Assembly: GCA_022822135.1 (NCBI GenBank)
Contig: JAJECH010000051.1
Span: 82,952 to 146,951 of the forward strand
Direction of reading: 5' to 3'
Origin: Pseudomonadales bacterium
GTDB lineage: Bacteria > Pseudomonadota > Gammaproteobacteria > Pseudomonadales > Azotimanducaceae
Length of the DNA stretch: 64,000 nt
Shown: one piece after another, positions 27,272 to 35,670 of the stretch
Layout of the letters: each line of letters opens with the position of its first letter
How positions within the stretch are numbered: the stretch's first letter is position 1
Program-made: the position numbers and the translations under genes
The notes under the pieces: model-generated
Databases searched by the model: none
What the model saw: the letters and a program-made list of their open reading frames with translations, nothing else
What the model was told of the DNA's origin: nothing

Positions 27272-28005
27272 AGTTGATTAATCCTATGCGCTTGAAAACC
27301 CGCGCCAAAACCATTGTCAATATTCACTACACTGACACCAGATGCACAACTATTGAGCATACCAAGTAACGCTGCTAACCCATTGAACGAAGCGCCGTAG
27401 CCTACTGAAGTGGGTACTGCGATTACGGGTTTCGCTACCAGACCTCCAACCACACTAGGTAATGCGCCTTCCATACCGGCCACGACTACTAAGGTCCGAC
27501 AGTTCTTGATTTCTTCGAGACGTGCGAAGAGACGATGAATGCCAGCGACGCCGACATCATTAATTCTATGTACCGGACTGCCATAGAATTCTGCCGTAAG
27601 CGCTGCTTCTTCAGCTACCCCTAAATCACTCGTACCGGCTGTGATGACACCAATTGACGTTGCGAGGCGCGTTGGTTCCTGGATCACAAGTGATGCGAGG
27701 TTAGCTGTTTCCGAGTAGGCTAACTCTGGGAACTCGCGCTGCAACGCTTCCGCAGCTTCTCGACGGACCCTTGTAGCGAGGACGTTGTTGCCGTTATCCG
27801 CGATTCGCTTAAACGCAGATAGCACTTGCGAGGTAGTCTTGGATTGCGCAAAGATAACTTCAGCTTGACCGGTACGCGCTTCACGCGAATGATCGATCGT
27901 CGTACCTTCAATTTCCTCGAAATAGGTTGACGAAATCTGCGTTTTCGCCTGCTCTATGTCGAGCCGACCTTCCTTCACTGCTTGAAGAATTCCGTCAATG
28001 GCCAT
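27268..28005 (-). CDS. larB: LarB, pyridinium-3,5-biscarboxylic acid mononucleotide synthase
   Basis: A 245-residue enzyme that makes the pyridinium precursor of the nickel-pincer cofactor by carboxylating nicotinic acid adenine dinucleotide. It is related to PurE at its C-terminal half (VITAGTSDLGVAEEAALTAE, VVVAGMEGALPSVVGGLV). I prefer ATG 28005, which has AGGTGG 5 nt upstream, over GTG 28014. It overlaps the end of larC by about 11 nt and larE by 4 nt. Confidence 0.93.
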   Translation of the reverse strand: MAIDGILQAVKEGRLDIEQAKTQISSTYFEEIEGTTIDHSREARTGQAEVIFAQSKTTSQVLSAFKRIADNGNNVLATRVRREAAEALQREFPELAYSETANLASLVIQEPTRLATSIGVITAGTSDLGVAEEAALTAEFYGSPVHRINDVGVAGIHRLFARLEEIKNCRTLVVVAGMEGALPSVVGGLVAKPVIAVPTSVGYGASFNGLAALLGMLNSCASGVSVVNIDNGFGAGFQAHRINQL

Positions 28006-29188
28006 CTGAGCCACCTATATGAGCGTCAACTTCCCGATCGATTTCGCCACGAACGATAAGGTAGCTTCGGCTAACCCTTTTAGCAATCGCGCTGACGTCG
28101 TCGTGTTCTACTTTCCAGCGTCTTGATCCATCCGGTAGCGTAACGACCTTCACACGTACCTCTCCTAGCGAGGTAGCAACAGTCTCGAATGTTCGGGGAA
28201 GCATTGATTTTGAGACTGGCCATTCACGTACACCGATCGTGGTGGAGTGCTCTAGTATGCAACTGATGATCTCGTCCTTGAGATCTGTTGATGTAAGCAC
28301 CGAGAGCTTTGTTCCTGGTCTAGACTTTTTCATCACGATCGGTGTGTGATACACATCCTTGGCACCGAGCGAAAACAAACGCTCACTCAATGGCTCATAA
28401 GCCTCAGGTGTCATATCGTCGATGTTGCACTCGATGCATACATTCGATTCCGTTTCGACTCCTCGCTCTACTTCGCCAAGTGACATCCGCACCACGTTCG
28501 GTCGACGAAAGTCCTTCGTGCCAACACCGTATGCAGTCTTAGATACCTTGAAGGTACCTGGGTTACTCCAGTGATCGACGGCATGTGCAAGAATGGTGGC
28601 TCCGGTGGGTGTAGTTGCTTCTCCGTCGACGTGCCCTCGGGTAGTCGGTAGTCCTTCCAACAAGAGCGCCGTCGCAGGTGCAGGCACCGGCATTAGTCCG
28701 TGTGCGCATTTCACCATACCCGATCCCAGTTCGACGTTTGAGCAGTAAACCCGGTTCGGAGCTAAATACTCAAGGCAGATCGCCGCTCCCACAATATCAA
28801 CGATAGCGTCTACCGCACCCACTTCATGGAAATGTACCTTCTCCACTGGTATGGCATGCACTTTTGCTTCCGCGTCCGCAAGTAACTTGAACATGCTGGT
28901 TGCGCGTGCCTTCGTATTCGGTGAGAGTTTGGACTTACTGATTAGATCCTTGATCTGTGGTAAGCCGCGTGCAGCAGTCGTTGTGTTGGTGAGACTGACC
29001 TCTACATGGGTACCTGCAATACCCATTTTTTTTCGAGGTTCAACTTCAATTCGAAACTCGTCATCAAGTCCGAGTTTCGTCAGTTCGGTTACAAGATGGT
29101 TGAACGGTACGCCCAATTCGAGCATACCGGCAAGATGCATGTCTCCCGCCATGCCGCTGAAACACTCATAGAGCAGATCTTTCGGCAT
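27995..29188 (-). CDS. larC: LarC, nickel insertion protein
   Basis: A 397-residue CTP-dependent nickel insertase for the pincer cofactor. The family signature ECFSGMAGDMHLAGM is at the N-terminus and VHFHEVGAVDAIVDIVG in the middle. In some bacteria the gene is split or frameshifted into LarC1/LarC2; here it is a single frame. ATG 29188 is preferred over TTG 29197. It starts larCBE and lies 12 nt after the end of an aldo/keto reductase on the same strand, so it may share its transcript. No larA is in the window. Confidence 0.92.
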   Translation of the reverse strand: MPKDLLYECFSGMAGDMHLAGMLELGVPFNHLVTELTKLGLDDEFRIEVEPRKKMGIAGTHVEVSLTNTTTAARGLPQIKDLISKSKLSPNTKARATSMFKLLADAEAKVHAIPVEKVHFHEVGAVDAIVDIVGAAICLEYLAPNRVYCSNVELGSGMVKCAHGLMPVPAPATALLLEGLPTTRGHVDGEATTPTGATILAHAVDHWSNPGTFKVSKTAYGVGTKDFRRPNVVRMSLGEVERGVETESNVCIECNIDDMTPEAYEPLSERLFSLGAKDVYHTPIVMKKSRPGTKLSVLTSTDLKDEIISCILEHSTTIGVREWPVSKSMLPRTFETVATSLGEVRVKVVTLPDGSRRWKVEHDDVSAIAKRVSRSYLIVRGEIDREVDAHIGGSDGH

Positions 29189-29200
29189 GGCGAGCAAGCA

Positions 29201-30433
29201 CTAGGCTAATAGTTCGTGCGTGGAATCGCAGAGCTCCGCGATATTGAGGTCGTAAGTGCACGCATTTTGACATGGCGCTCCGTTACAACTCACACATGCA
29301 CTCGCATCGTTGGCCAACATCGCGTATTCGTCGCGTGCATACCCAATGTCACCGTAATCGACGGCATACATTCGCGTCCGCAACACTTCGCCGACCTCGA
29401 CGTTGTATGGACAGGAGCTGTAACAATCGTTACACAACGGGCGACAGTAAGTGTTGCTATTCAGTGAGGCGTACTGGTCAAGCAGCCTTAAGTCGTTAGA
29501 AGCGAGTCGTTCTGACCCTGACGCACCGAGAAATTCAATGACTTGCGGTGTTGATGACATCGTAATGACGGCGGCATCTACATTGTGATTCGAGAGTACC
29601 CACCGCAACGCCGCTTGAGCGTAGGTACCGTTCGATGTTTCGTACGGTCGCATGTCATTCAAGCGCGCGCCTCGCAGCGTTTTCATTACGGTCACACCGA
29701 CATCGAGCTCTTTGGCTCGTTCGAGCAAGGCTGGTAGTTTCGGCTGGAGCGCAACCATGTCGAAGCGCTTAACGAGCTTTTCGTAGAAAGCAGGATCCTC
29801 GCCGAAGTTGTACGCAACCAGAATGACATCTGCCATGTCTTGATCAAACGCGTAAGTAAGACATTTATCTAAATAGCCTGCATGCCCTGAAACACCGCTA
29901 AATCTGATCTTCCCTTGCTCCTTCGCGCGCGAAATGAACTCATTCCACGATTCGGAGGAAATTCGCTCGACTTCGTTAACCGCGTGGCACATGTAAACAT
30001 CCACGTAGTCAGTCTGCAAGCGTTGAAGTGAAGTTTCAAGGTGGTTCATCAACCATTCAACAGATGCATCAGCCTTTGTGACGGCTTTGGAGACGATGTA
30101 GACGTCCTCGCGCTTTCCTTTAAGAGCATTGCCAAGCGTAGTTTCCGATTGACCGCGTGTGTAGCTGTACGCGGAATCAAAGTAGTTAATCCCTTTGTCG
30201 AGCGCGAAATGAACGAGATCCTCCTGACCTGATCTGAGATTACTTGTTCCCATCGAGATATCGGATATCTCAAGCTCCGTACGACCTAAGCGATGATAGG
30301 ACTGCACCGTGAATGGCAGGGGAGTGTCAGCTGCGTACGCGCCGGGCGCGACCGAGGCGGCCGTTCCAGCAATTCCAGTTGCGGCAGACCACCGTAGAAA
30401 CTCGCGTCGATTGGTTTCAACTGGCTTAGGCAT
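29201..30433 (-). CDS. Tat-exported aldo/keto reductase with Cys-rich C-terminal tail
   Basis: A 410-residue protein. It starts at ATG 30433 with a Tat motif (NRREFLRWSAATGIAG). The AKR barrel begins YHRLGRTELEISDISMGTSN. The last 80 residues carry nine cysteines (CRPLCNDCYSSCPYNVEVG and CVSCNGAPCQNACTYDLNI), resembling two ferredoxin-like CxxCxxC...CP motifs, so it may bind an iron-sulfur cluster. Such AKR-ferredoxin hybrids are known as 4Fe-4S-type oxidoreductases. It lies divergent to an enoyl-CoA hydratase and upstream of larCBE, but a link to nickel is not shown. Confidence 0.85.
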   Translation of the reverse strand: MPKPVETNRREFLRWSAATGIAGTAASVAPGAYAADTPLPFTVQSYHRLGRTELEISDISMGTSNLRSGQEDLVHFALDKGINYFDSAYSYTRGQSETTLGNALKGKREDVYIVSKAVTKADASVEWLMNHLETSLQRLQTDYVDVYMCHAVNEVERISSESWNEFISRAKEQGKIRFSGVSGHAGYLDKCLTYAFDQDMADVILVAYNFGEDPAFYEKLVKRFDMVALQPKLPALLERAKELDVGVTVMKTLRGARLNDMRPYETSNGTYAQAALRWVLSNHNVDAAVITMSSTPQVIEFLGASGSERLASNDLRLLDQYASLNSNTYCRPLCNDCYSSCPYNVEVGEVLRTRMYAVDYGDIGYARDEYAMLANDASACVSCNGAPCQNACTYDLNIAELCDSTHELLA

Positions 30434-30559
30434 GATGTTATTCCTCGGTAGCAGGTGGCGCGATATGCTGCGACTAACATACGCACCCGACAATTGAACT
30501 ACTTCCACCTGCATTTCGCAAGTCACGAGCAGGTGGTCAAGCAATACAGGAGTGACCCA

Positions 30560-31450
30560 TTGCCTGACTATGACAATTATGAAAACCTGATCATTGACCG
30601 GGTCGGTACCGACGGGCGTGTAGGCCGAATTCAGCTACATCGACCCGAGAAACTGAATGCGCTTTCACAGGAACTTCTGTACGAATTTAACGACGTACTG
30701 CACGATATGGAAGCGGACGATTCGATACGAGTCATCATCGTACGTGGTACGGAACGGGCATTCTCGTCTGGATATGACCTTACCCCATCGGGCGGACGAG
30801 GCGCTGACGGCGTTGTTCGCAGGCACAAGAGTGTAGACGACAAGGGTCGCCGTTTGGTGATGGGAATCCGCACAGGTATGCAGCAGATCACAGATATACA
30901 TATGTATTTCTGGAACATGGCAAAGGTCACAATCGCGCAAGTTAAAGGCTACGCGATTGCTGGGGGCTGCGAGCTCTGCATGATGGCTGACCTTGTGTGT
31001 GTTGCCGAGGACGCTCAACTTGGGCACCCTGGCTTACGTGGGCTTGGTACCTCACGAACGGGCGTGATTTGGCCTCTCGTCATTGGTATGCGAAAAGCAA
31101 AGGAGCTCTACTACACGGGTGAAAACGTATCGGGAATCGAAGCAGAGCGAATCGGCATGGTGAATTACGCTTGGCCGAAAGAAGAGCTCGAAGATCGGAC
31201 GATTGCCTTCGCAGACCGTCTTGCGATCATGTCGGCTGACCACCTCGCTATTCTCAAGCTCAATATGAACCGGTTCTATGAGAATATGGGAATTTACTCG
31301 TCTGTACGTTCGAGTACGGACTTGGACGCTGCCGGTCAAATGACTGGATTCAGCTATGCGTGGCAGGATAAGGTCGGCGAACTCGGTTTTCGTTCCGCTG
31401 TCGATTGGCGCGATGGACCATTCCGAGAAATGGACACCTACAAGGACTAG
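30560..31450 (+). CDS. Enoyl-CoA hydratase/isomerase family protein
   Basis: A 296-residue crotonase-fold enzyme. The oxyanion and CoA motifs are seen as AFSSGYDLTPSG and KGYAIAGGCELCMMADLVCVAED. The usual catalytic acid position after ADLVCVAEDAQLGHPG is not clear. The C-terminal third is charged and longer than in minimal crotonases. I chose TTG 30560 because AGGAG lies 7 nt upstream and the sequence from there fits the family; longer frames reach back to GTG 30455 across the divergent promoter region. The specific reaction and substrate are not clear. No beta-oxidation operon flanks it. Confidence 0.83.
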   Translation: MPDYDNYENLIIDRVGTDGRVGRIQLHRPEKLNALSQELLYEFNDVLHDMEADDSIRVIIVRGTERAFSSGYDLTPSGGRGADGVVRRHKSVDDKGRRLVMGIRTGMQQITDIHMYFWNMAKVTIAQVKGYAIAGGCELCMMADLVCVAEDAQLGHPGLRGLGTSRTGVIWPLVIGMRKAKELYYTGENVSGIEAERIGMVNYAWPKEELEDRTIAFADRLAIMSADHLAILKLNMNRFYENMGIYSSVRSSTDLDAAGQMTGFSYAWQDKVGELGFRSAVDWRDGPFREMDTYKD

Positions 31451-31525
31451 CTAATTCTGTGTGCGGCATGGTTCTTCAACTGTGCCGTATTCGTGCTTCA
31501 GCCTTGGAGCACAGAATTTCTGAGA

Positions 31526-32167
31526 TCATCGCTCCTGTGGCGGGTAGGGTGGTATACCCCAATCTTCATCGGGATGTTCGCGGAAAATCTGTTGAATAAT
31601 CGGGACGACCTGGTGCATGAAAGTCGCACCTGTCTTAACCTGGTCGCGATTGAGACTGCCACGATAAGTTGAGCTACCATGCGCGATCTGGTTTCTAAGT
31701 ACGTTTAATCGCGAGATCACGATATTCAAAAGTCGGGCAACGGAACCACCGTCCGTCATCAGTCGAAGTGCCGACTGATTCGTTGAACGCATTTCCTCTG
31801 CCCATGCTGATTCATCAGGGTTTTCATTGATATCACGCCAATAACGCCCGAAAATGAATTTATTGTCCAATAGGTTTCGTATCGAATTTGAGTATTCAGC
31901 CCAAAGAAACTTGTACAAATTACCGTTTTGCTTGTCGAATCGATGAATCTTCTCGATAAAGTCCTTTTGAAGTCTGCGTTCACTCCGCTCCATATCGATG
32001 TTACGCTCATCGGAATACAGTGCGTTGAACGCGATCCAGTAGAACAAAAAAGCACTGTCGAAATCCTCGTGTGACATCGAATCGTTGGCGTGATCGGACC
32101 AACTTTCACTTCGACGCACTCGCAAGCCAAAATTCGAACTTAGTTCATCGAAATCTGGTTCGCTCAT
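31526..32167 (-). CDS. HEPN-like helical protein
   Basis: A 213-residue helical protein with the R-x4-H motif of HEPN ribonucleases, Arg158 to His163 (RNQIAHG), flanked by helices (VARLLNIVISRLNVL). Residues 31-50 (EDFDSAFLFYWIAFNAL) form the first helix pair. HEPN proteins are often RNA-cutting toxins or defence effectors with an MNT partner. No nucleotidyltransferase or antitoxin is adjacent: the neighbours are an enoyl-CoA hydratase and a divergent TrmH gene. It may be an orphan toxin or a housekeeping RNase; unresolved. Confidence 0.62.
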   Translation of the reverse strand: MSEPDFDELSSNFGLRVRRSESWSDHANDSMSHEDFDSAFLFYWIAFNALYSDERNIDMERSERRLQKDFIEKIHRFDKQNGNLYKFLWAEYSNSIRNLLDNKFIFGRYWRDINENPDESAWAEEMRSTNQSALRLMTDGGSVARLLNIVISRLNVLRNQIAHGSSTYRGSLNRDQVKTGATFMHQVVPIIQQIFREHPDEDWGIPPYPPQER

Positions 32168-32253
32168 ATGGAATCGGTCCTACAAAAAATCTATGACGCA
32201 CATTTGATCAAGCATACTACGACGACTCCGACGCGAAATCACGGTTCGATTCG

Positions 32254-33099
32254 ATGAACGAGTATGGATCCTCAACGGAATCTACGAAGTTGACGAACAA
32301 CCGCCACCCGATGGTACGGCTTGTTCGTGACCTGAAGAGGCGACGTCATCGAGAAGAGACCCGGTTGTTTCGAATCGAAGGACATCGTGAAATCGAGCGA
32401 GCGCTGGACGCAGAAATCAAATGTGAATTTGTCATCTACTGCGACTCATTGCCTCGTTTTCGGAAGTGCGAAGGCACACTTAACAGAATCAAAGAACTTC
32501 GACCGGACGCGAAACTTTACGCGGCGGCATCCAGTGTTTTCGCAAACGTAAGTCAGTGGCAAAACCCTGATGGATTACTCGTGGTCGCAAGTCAACACGA
32601 ACCTTCGCTTGACGACTGGGAGGCAAGCGTCAACGATGTCTATCTGGTGATTGAAAGTGTCGAAAAACCGGGTAATCTCGGCAGCATGTTCCGCACTGTA
32701 GATGCAACAGGTTGCAGCGGAATCCTGATCTCAGATCCTGTAGTCGATCTATTCAACCCAAACGTTATTCGAGCGAGTTTAGGCACAGTCTTTACCACTC
32801 CTTGTGCGGTGGCAGACACCGCCAAGGTAATCCAATGGTTGCGAGAGAACCAGTTTCGAATCATCTGTAGCTCTCCACAAGGATCACGCAGCTTCCTTGA
32901 CGTCGAACTCGATTCCGGATGTGCGATCGTCATTGGAAGCGAGAAAGACGGTCTCAGCAAGATGTGGTTTGAATCATGTGACGAGGTTGTCAAACTGCCA
33001 AACGAGGGTTTCGGGGACTCTATGAACGCGGCGATGACCGCAAATGCAATGCTGTTTGAGTCATATCGTCAACGTCAATTGAGCGCGAATCTAATCTAG
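32254..33099 (+). CDS. TrmH/SpoU-family RNA 2'-O-methyltransferase
   Basis: A 281-residue SPOUT methyltransferase. The N-terminal substrate domain carries RHREETRLFRIEGHREI. The knot motifs are VEKPGNLGSMFRTVDATG, VIGSEKDGL and LPNEGFGDSMNAAMTAN, the S-adenosylmethionine site of the TrmH/SpoU group. The target is probably rRNA or tRNA; the exact site is not evident. ATG 32254. It is divergent from the HEPN gene with an 86-bp space between them. Confidence 0.92.
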   Translation: MNEYGSSTESTKLTNNRHPMVRLVRDLKRRRHREETRLFRIEGHREIERALDAEIKCEFVIYCDSLPRFRKCEGTLNRIKELRPDAKLYAAASSVFANVSQWQNPDGLLVVASQHEPSLDDWEASVNDVYLVIESVEKPGNLGSMFRTVDATGCSGILISDPVVDLFNPNVIRASLGTVFTTPCAVADTAKVIQWLRENQFRIICSSPQGSRSFLDVELDSGCAIVIGSEKDGLSKMWFESCDEVVKLPNEGFGDSMNAAMTANAMLFESYRQRQLSANLI

Positions 33100-33108
33100 G
33101 GAATCGAA

Positions 33109-33897
33109 CTATCGGTCGTTCAACTCATTCGTAGCTTGCTTCTCCCGCAATGCTCGCCGAACGGACCGCTTCAATCGAGTGTTCTCCACGCCGAAATCCC
33201 ATATGTGGTCCTCGTTGAGTGCGTACACAAATTCGTACATCAACGGGCGTCGTCTAAATGTTTGATTGTCCGTGTCGAGTAGGAGCGCCCGCCCGTCCAC
33301 ATTCGCGACCCCTACGATCGCATGATGCTCTCGTTCGCGTCGATCATAAATCACAATCACGCGCAGCTCCTCGGCCGGAATTCCAAATAACCGAAGTAAC
33401 TGGTACTTTGCAGTCGCATAATCTTCGCAATCCCCGCCTCGTCGGAGGAATTCCGATAGAGTCGACCACTCTTGTCCGACGTGAACCTTAGTTTCTCCAA
33501 CTTGAACCTCGCGTCTTCGATCGTCACGGTAGCGAGAGAATCTATTGACGTATCGATTGACCAATCGGATGCGCTGTGTACGACTCAGATCGTTTCCCCG
33601 ATTGACCAAGTGATGAACGGACTTCAACCTCCCTTGACACATCGAATCATCGATAACACATTGATTTAATTCTTCTTTTTGCTCGTTTATGCGCTGTAGT
33701 GTTTCAGACCATGAGGGTAGAGCTGTAGCAGCGCTGAGGGGTTTCACACCGTCGTCAAACAACGCATGCAAATCCTTGTCTACACTTTGAGCATTCGTGA
33801 AAGTACAAATCGCAACTACACAGACAATGACTAGGTTTCGGGGAATTAAGGCGTCTATTCGCCTATGCCTTGTAGCGCTCGCCGTACTCATTGTCAT
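33109..33897 (-). CDS. Transglutaminase-like cysteine peptidase (LapG-like)
   Basis: A 262-residue secreted protein with a signal segment around residues 21-37 (LVIVCVVAICTFTNAQS). The catalytic triad is likely Cys157 (RRGGDCEDYATAKY), His191 or His192 (REHHAIVGV) and Asp208 or Asp210 (LLLDTDNQ). This resembles the bacterial transglutaminase-like peptidases that include LapG, which cleaves adhesins in the periplasm. No LapD gene is nearby. The start overlaps the divergent lipoprotein gene by about 70 bp, so its promoter lies inside that gene. A role in processing the adhesin at 59572-63888 would be speculation. Confidence 0.84.
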   Translation of the reverse strand: MTMSTASATRHRRIDALIPRNLVIVCVVAICTFTNAQSVDKDLHALFDDGVKPLSAATALPSWSETLQRINEQKEELNQCVIDDSMCQGRLKSVHHLVNRGNDLSRTQRIRLVNRYVNRFSRYRDDRRREVQVGETKVHVGQEWSTLSEFLRRGGDCEDYATAKYQLLRLFGIPAEELRVIVIYDRREREHHAIVGVANVDGRALLLDTDNQTFRRRPLMYEFVYALNEDHIWDFGVENTRLKRSVRRALREKQATNELNDR

Positions 33898-35128
33898 GGG
33901 TTGTCAACTTCTAAGTAGCGACGCGATCGTGCGTAACGCCCCGGTACATTTGCTTGAGCATAAGGCATTCCTTGGGTTCGACGTCTCCGACGAATCGTTG
34001 TCGATTAAACCGCTCCTAACCGATGTGCAAATGCGTAATTTCGTCGATCCCGACATCCTAGAAGTAAAGAGTAGACGATATCGAGTTCATGCGCTCATGA
34101 ACAAGCTAGCTGACTACGGATATTACAGCGACTACTACGATGCAGGATTGACCCTGAGTGCAAATCAAACCTTTAAACGAAAACGAGGAAACTGTCTTTC
34201 GTATACACACCTGTTCATTGCGCTTGCTCGCGAAGCAGGACTTGATGCGCGCTATGAGCTCGTGAAAGCCCCGCCTTTGTATTCGGTGTCCGATGGCATC
34301 CTCGAACACCAAGTACATATACGAAGCCGAGTTATGTGGCCCAGCGAATTCGGTCGGTCCGTCGTCAGTAGCTTTGGGCCGCTACACGGTATCGCTCGAA
34401 CTTTGGCTGCACCTCGGATCAATCTAGAGCGCTACATATCTGTCGATTTCAATGAGCGCGACATCAAGGGGTATGAAGGCACCATCGTATCGGATGATTT
34501 CGCACTCTCACTGCACTTCGCAAATAACGCAGTCGAGTATTGGAAACGTCGCGAAGAATCGAAGGCGTTTAGGTACATGGTTGAGGCGATACGTCTCGCT
34601 CCGAGATACGCCGATCATTGGGTCAATCTAGCCACTTTCTATACGCGTCGCGGACTGTCGAACGAGGCGTTATTGATCAATCGCTACGCGTTATCGCTCA
34701 ACCCGCATCACGTGATCGCGTTGGCTGGCGTTGTACAACATGCGGCGAGAGGGGAAATGACCCGTGCGAAATCGCGACTTCAACGGCTTCGAAACAACAA
34801 CGCGCACTATCAACTCGCATTGGCTCAGCGTTCAACAGCCAATCAAGATTTCTCCGGTGCACTAGCTTACGTGGATCGATCGATTACGTTAGAGAAAAGA
34901 AATCATGAGTTCTTAGCGTTTAAAGCGGAGGTTTTGATTTCGCTCCAACGCTACTCATACGCACACGAAACGCTTAGTCGCGCGATTCATCATGTAGAAG
35001 ACGAACAAGAACGACAAGAATATCAACGTAAACTAAGTGAAATCGAAGAGAAAATCGTCGAAAACCAATCGAGTGAAAAAGCTATACTCGAGATGCGCAC
35101 TGAATTGACCGCGAGACAGGACTCCTAA
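33827..35128 (+). CDS. Lipoprotein with transglutaminase-like and TPR domains
   Basis: A 433-residue protein starting at ATG 33827. A lipobox ends VLIVMGCQLL, giving a lipid-anchored mature N-terminus. Residues about 100-200 form a transglutaminase-like fold (GNCLSYTHLFIALAREAG, with Cys as the likely nucleophile and His in LEHQVHIRSR). TPR repeats follow (NAVEYWKRREESKAFRYMVEAI, HWVNLATFYTRRG). Its start region is antisense to the LapG-like gene, which is itself a transglutaminase-fold protein. The two might act in the same envelope process. The exact function is unknown. Confidence 0.82.
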   Translation: MTRFRGIKASIRLCLVALAVLIVMGCQLLSSDAIVRNAPVHLLEHKAFLGFDVSDESLSIKPLLTDVQMRNFVDPDILEVKSRRYRVHALMNKLADYGYYSDYYDAGLTLSANQTFKRKRGNCLSYTHLFIALAREAGLDARYELVKAPPLYSVSDGILEHQVHIRSRVMWPSEFGRSVVSSFGPLHGIARTLAAPRINLERYISVDFNERDIKGYEGTIVSDDFALSLHFANNAVEYWKRREESKAFRYMVEAIRLAPRYADHWVNLATFYTRRGLSNEALLINRYALSLNPHHVIALAGVVQHAARGEMTRAKSRLQRLRNNNAHYQLALAQRSTANQDFSGALAYVDRSITLEKRNHEFLAFKAEVLISLQRYSYAHETLSRAIHHVEDEQERQEYQRKLSEIEEKIVENQSSEKAILEMRTELTARQDS

Positions 35129-35155
35129 AATTCCGCGCGTTTGGAATCCAATACT

Positions 35156-35584
35156 ATGAGTTACGACCCAGCCAACATATTCGCTCGCATTCTCCGAGGT
35201 GAACTACCGGCTCACGTTGTTGAAGACACCGAGCACACGCTTACCTTCATGGACATCATGCCTAAAGCTAATGGTCATGCGTTGGTAATACCCAAAGAAG
35301 ACGCCAGAAATATCTATGAAGTCTCTGATGATGCTTTACACAAGCTAATCACCCAGGTCAAACGGGTCGCAAAAGCGTCTCAACGTGCGTTTCCAGGCAA
35401 CGGTATACGAGTTATCCAGTTGAACGGGTCTGAAGCAGGTCAATCAGTATTTCATCTTCATTTTCATGTCATCCCGTCAGCCGACGGCATGAACTTCGGA
35501 TTCCATGGTGATGTCGCCGCTGATGAAGCGTCTCTCGCCGAGCACGCCGAACGCCTTAAACAAGCACTAATCGAGCTCGATTAG
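35156..35584 (+). CDS. HIT-family nucleotide-binding protein
   Basis: A 142-residue histidine-triad protein. The triad is HLHFHVIP, and the N-terminal part has NIFARILRGELPAHVVEDT, typical of HinT-like enzymes that hydrolyse AMP-conjugates. The ATG 35156 is preferred over an upstream TTG. It lies 27 nt downstream of the TPR lipoprotein, so it may be cotranscribed. Confidence 0.92.
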   Translation: MSYDPANIFARILRGELPAHVVEDTEHTLTFMDIMPKANGHALVIPKEDARNIYEVSDDALHKLITQVKRVAKASQRAFPGNGIRVIQLNGSEAGQSVFHLHFHVIPSADGMNFGFHGDVAADEASLAEHAERLKQALIELD

Positions 35585-35643
35585 CGTTCAATCGCCTTTA
35601 ATTAGGCAGATACTCCTGTTAACTCATTGAAATGAAAGGACTA

Positions 35644-35670
35644 ATGTTGTCTGTATATAGACTCACATGA
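35644..35670 (+). other. Eight-codon upstream frame overlapping the typA start
   Basis: ATG 35644 is preceded by AAAGGA at 35635-35640 and reads eight codons to a TGA at 35668-35670 that overlaps the typA ATG (35667). typA itself has no ribosome site, so translation of this mini-frame could load typA by termination-reinitiation. This is a proposal from sequence. Confidence 0.35.
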
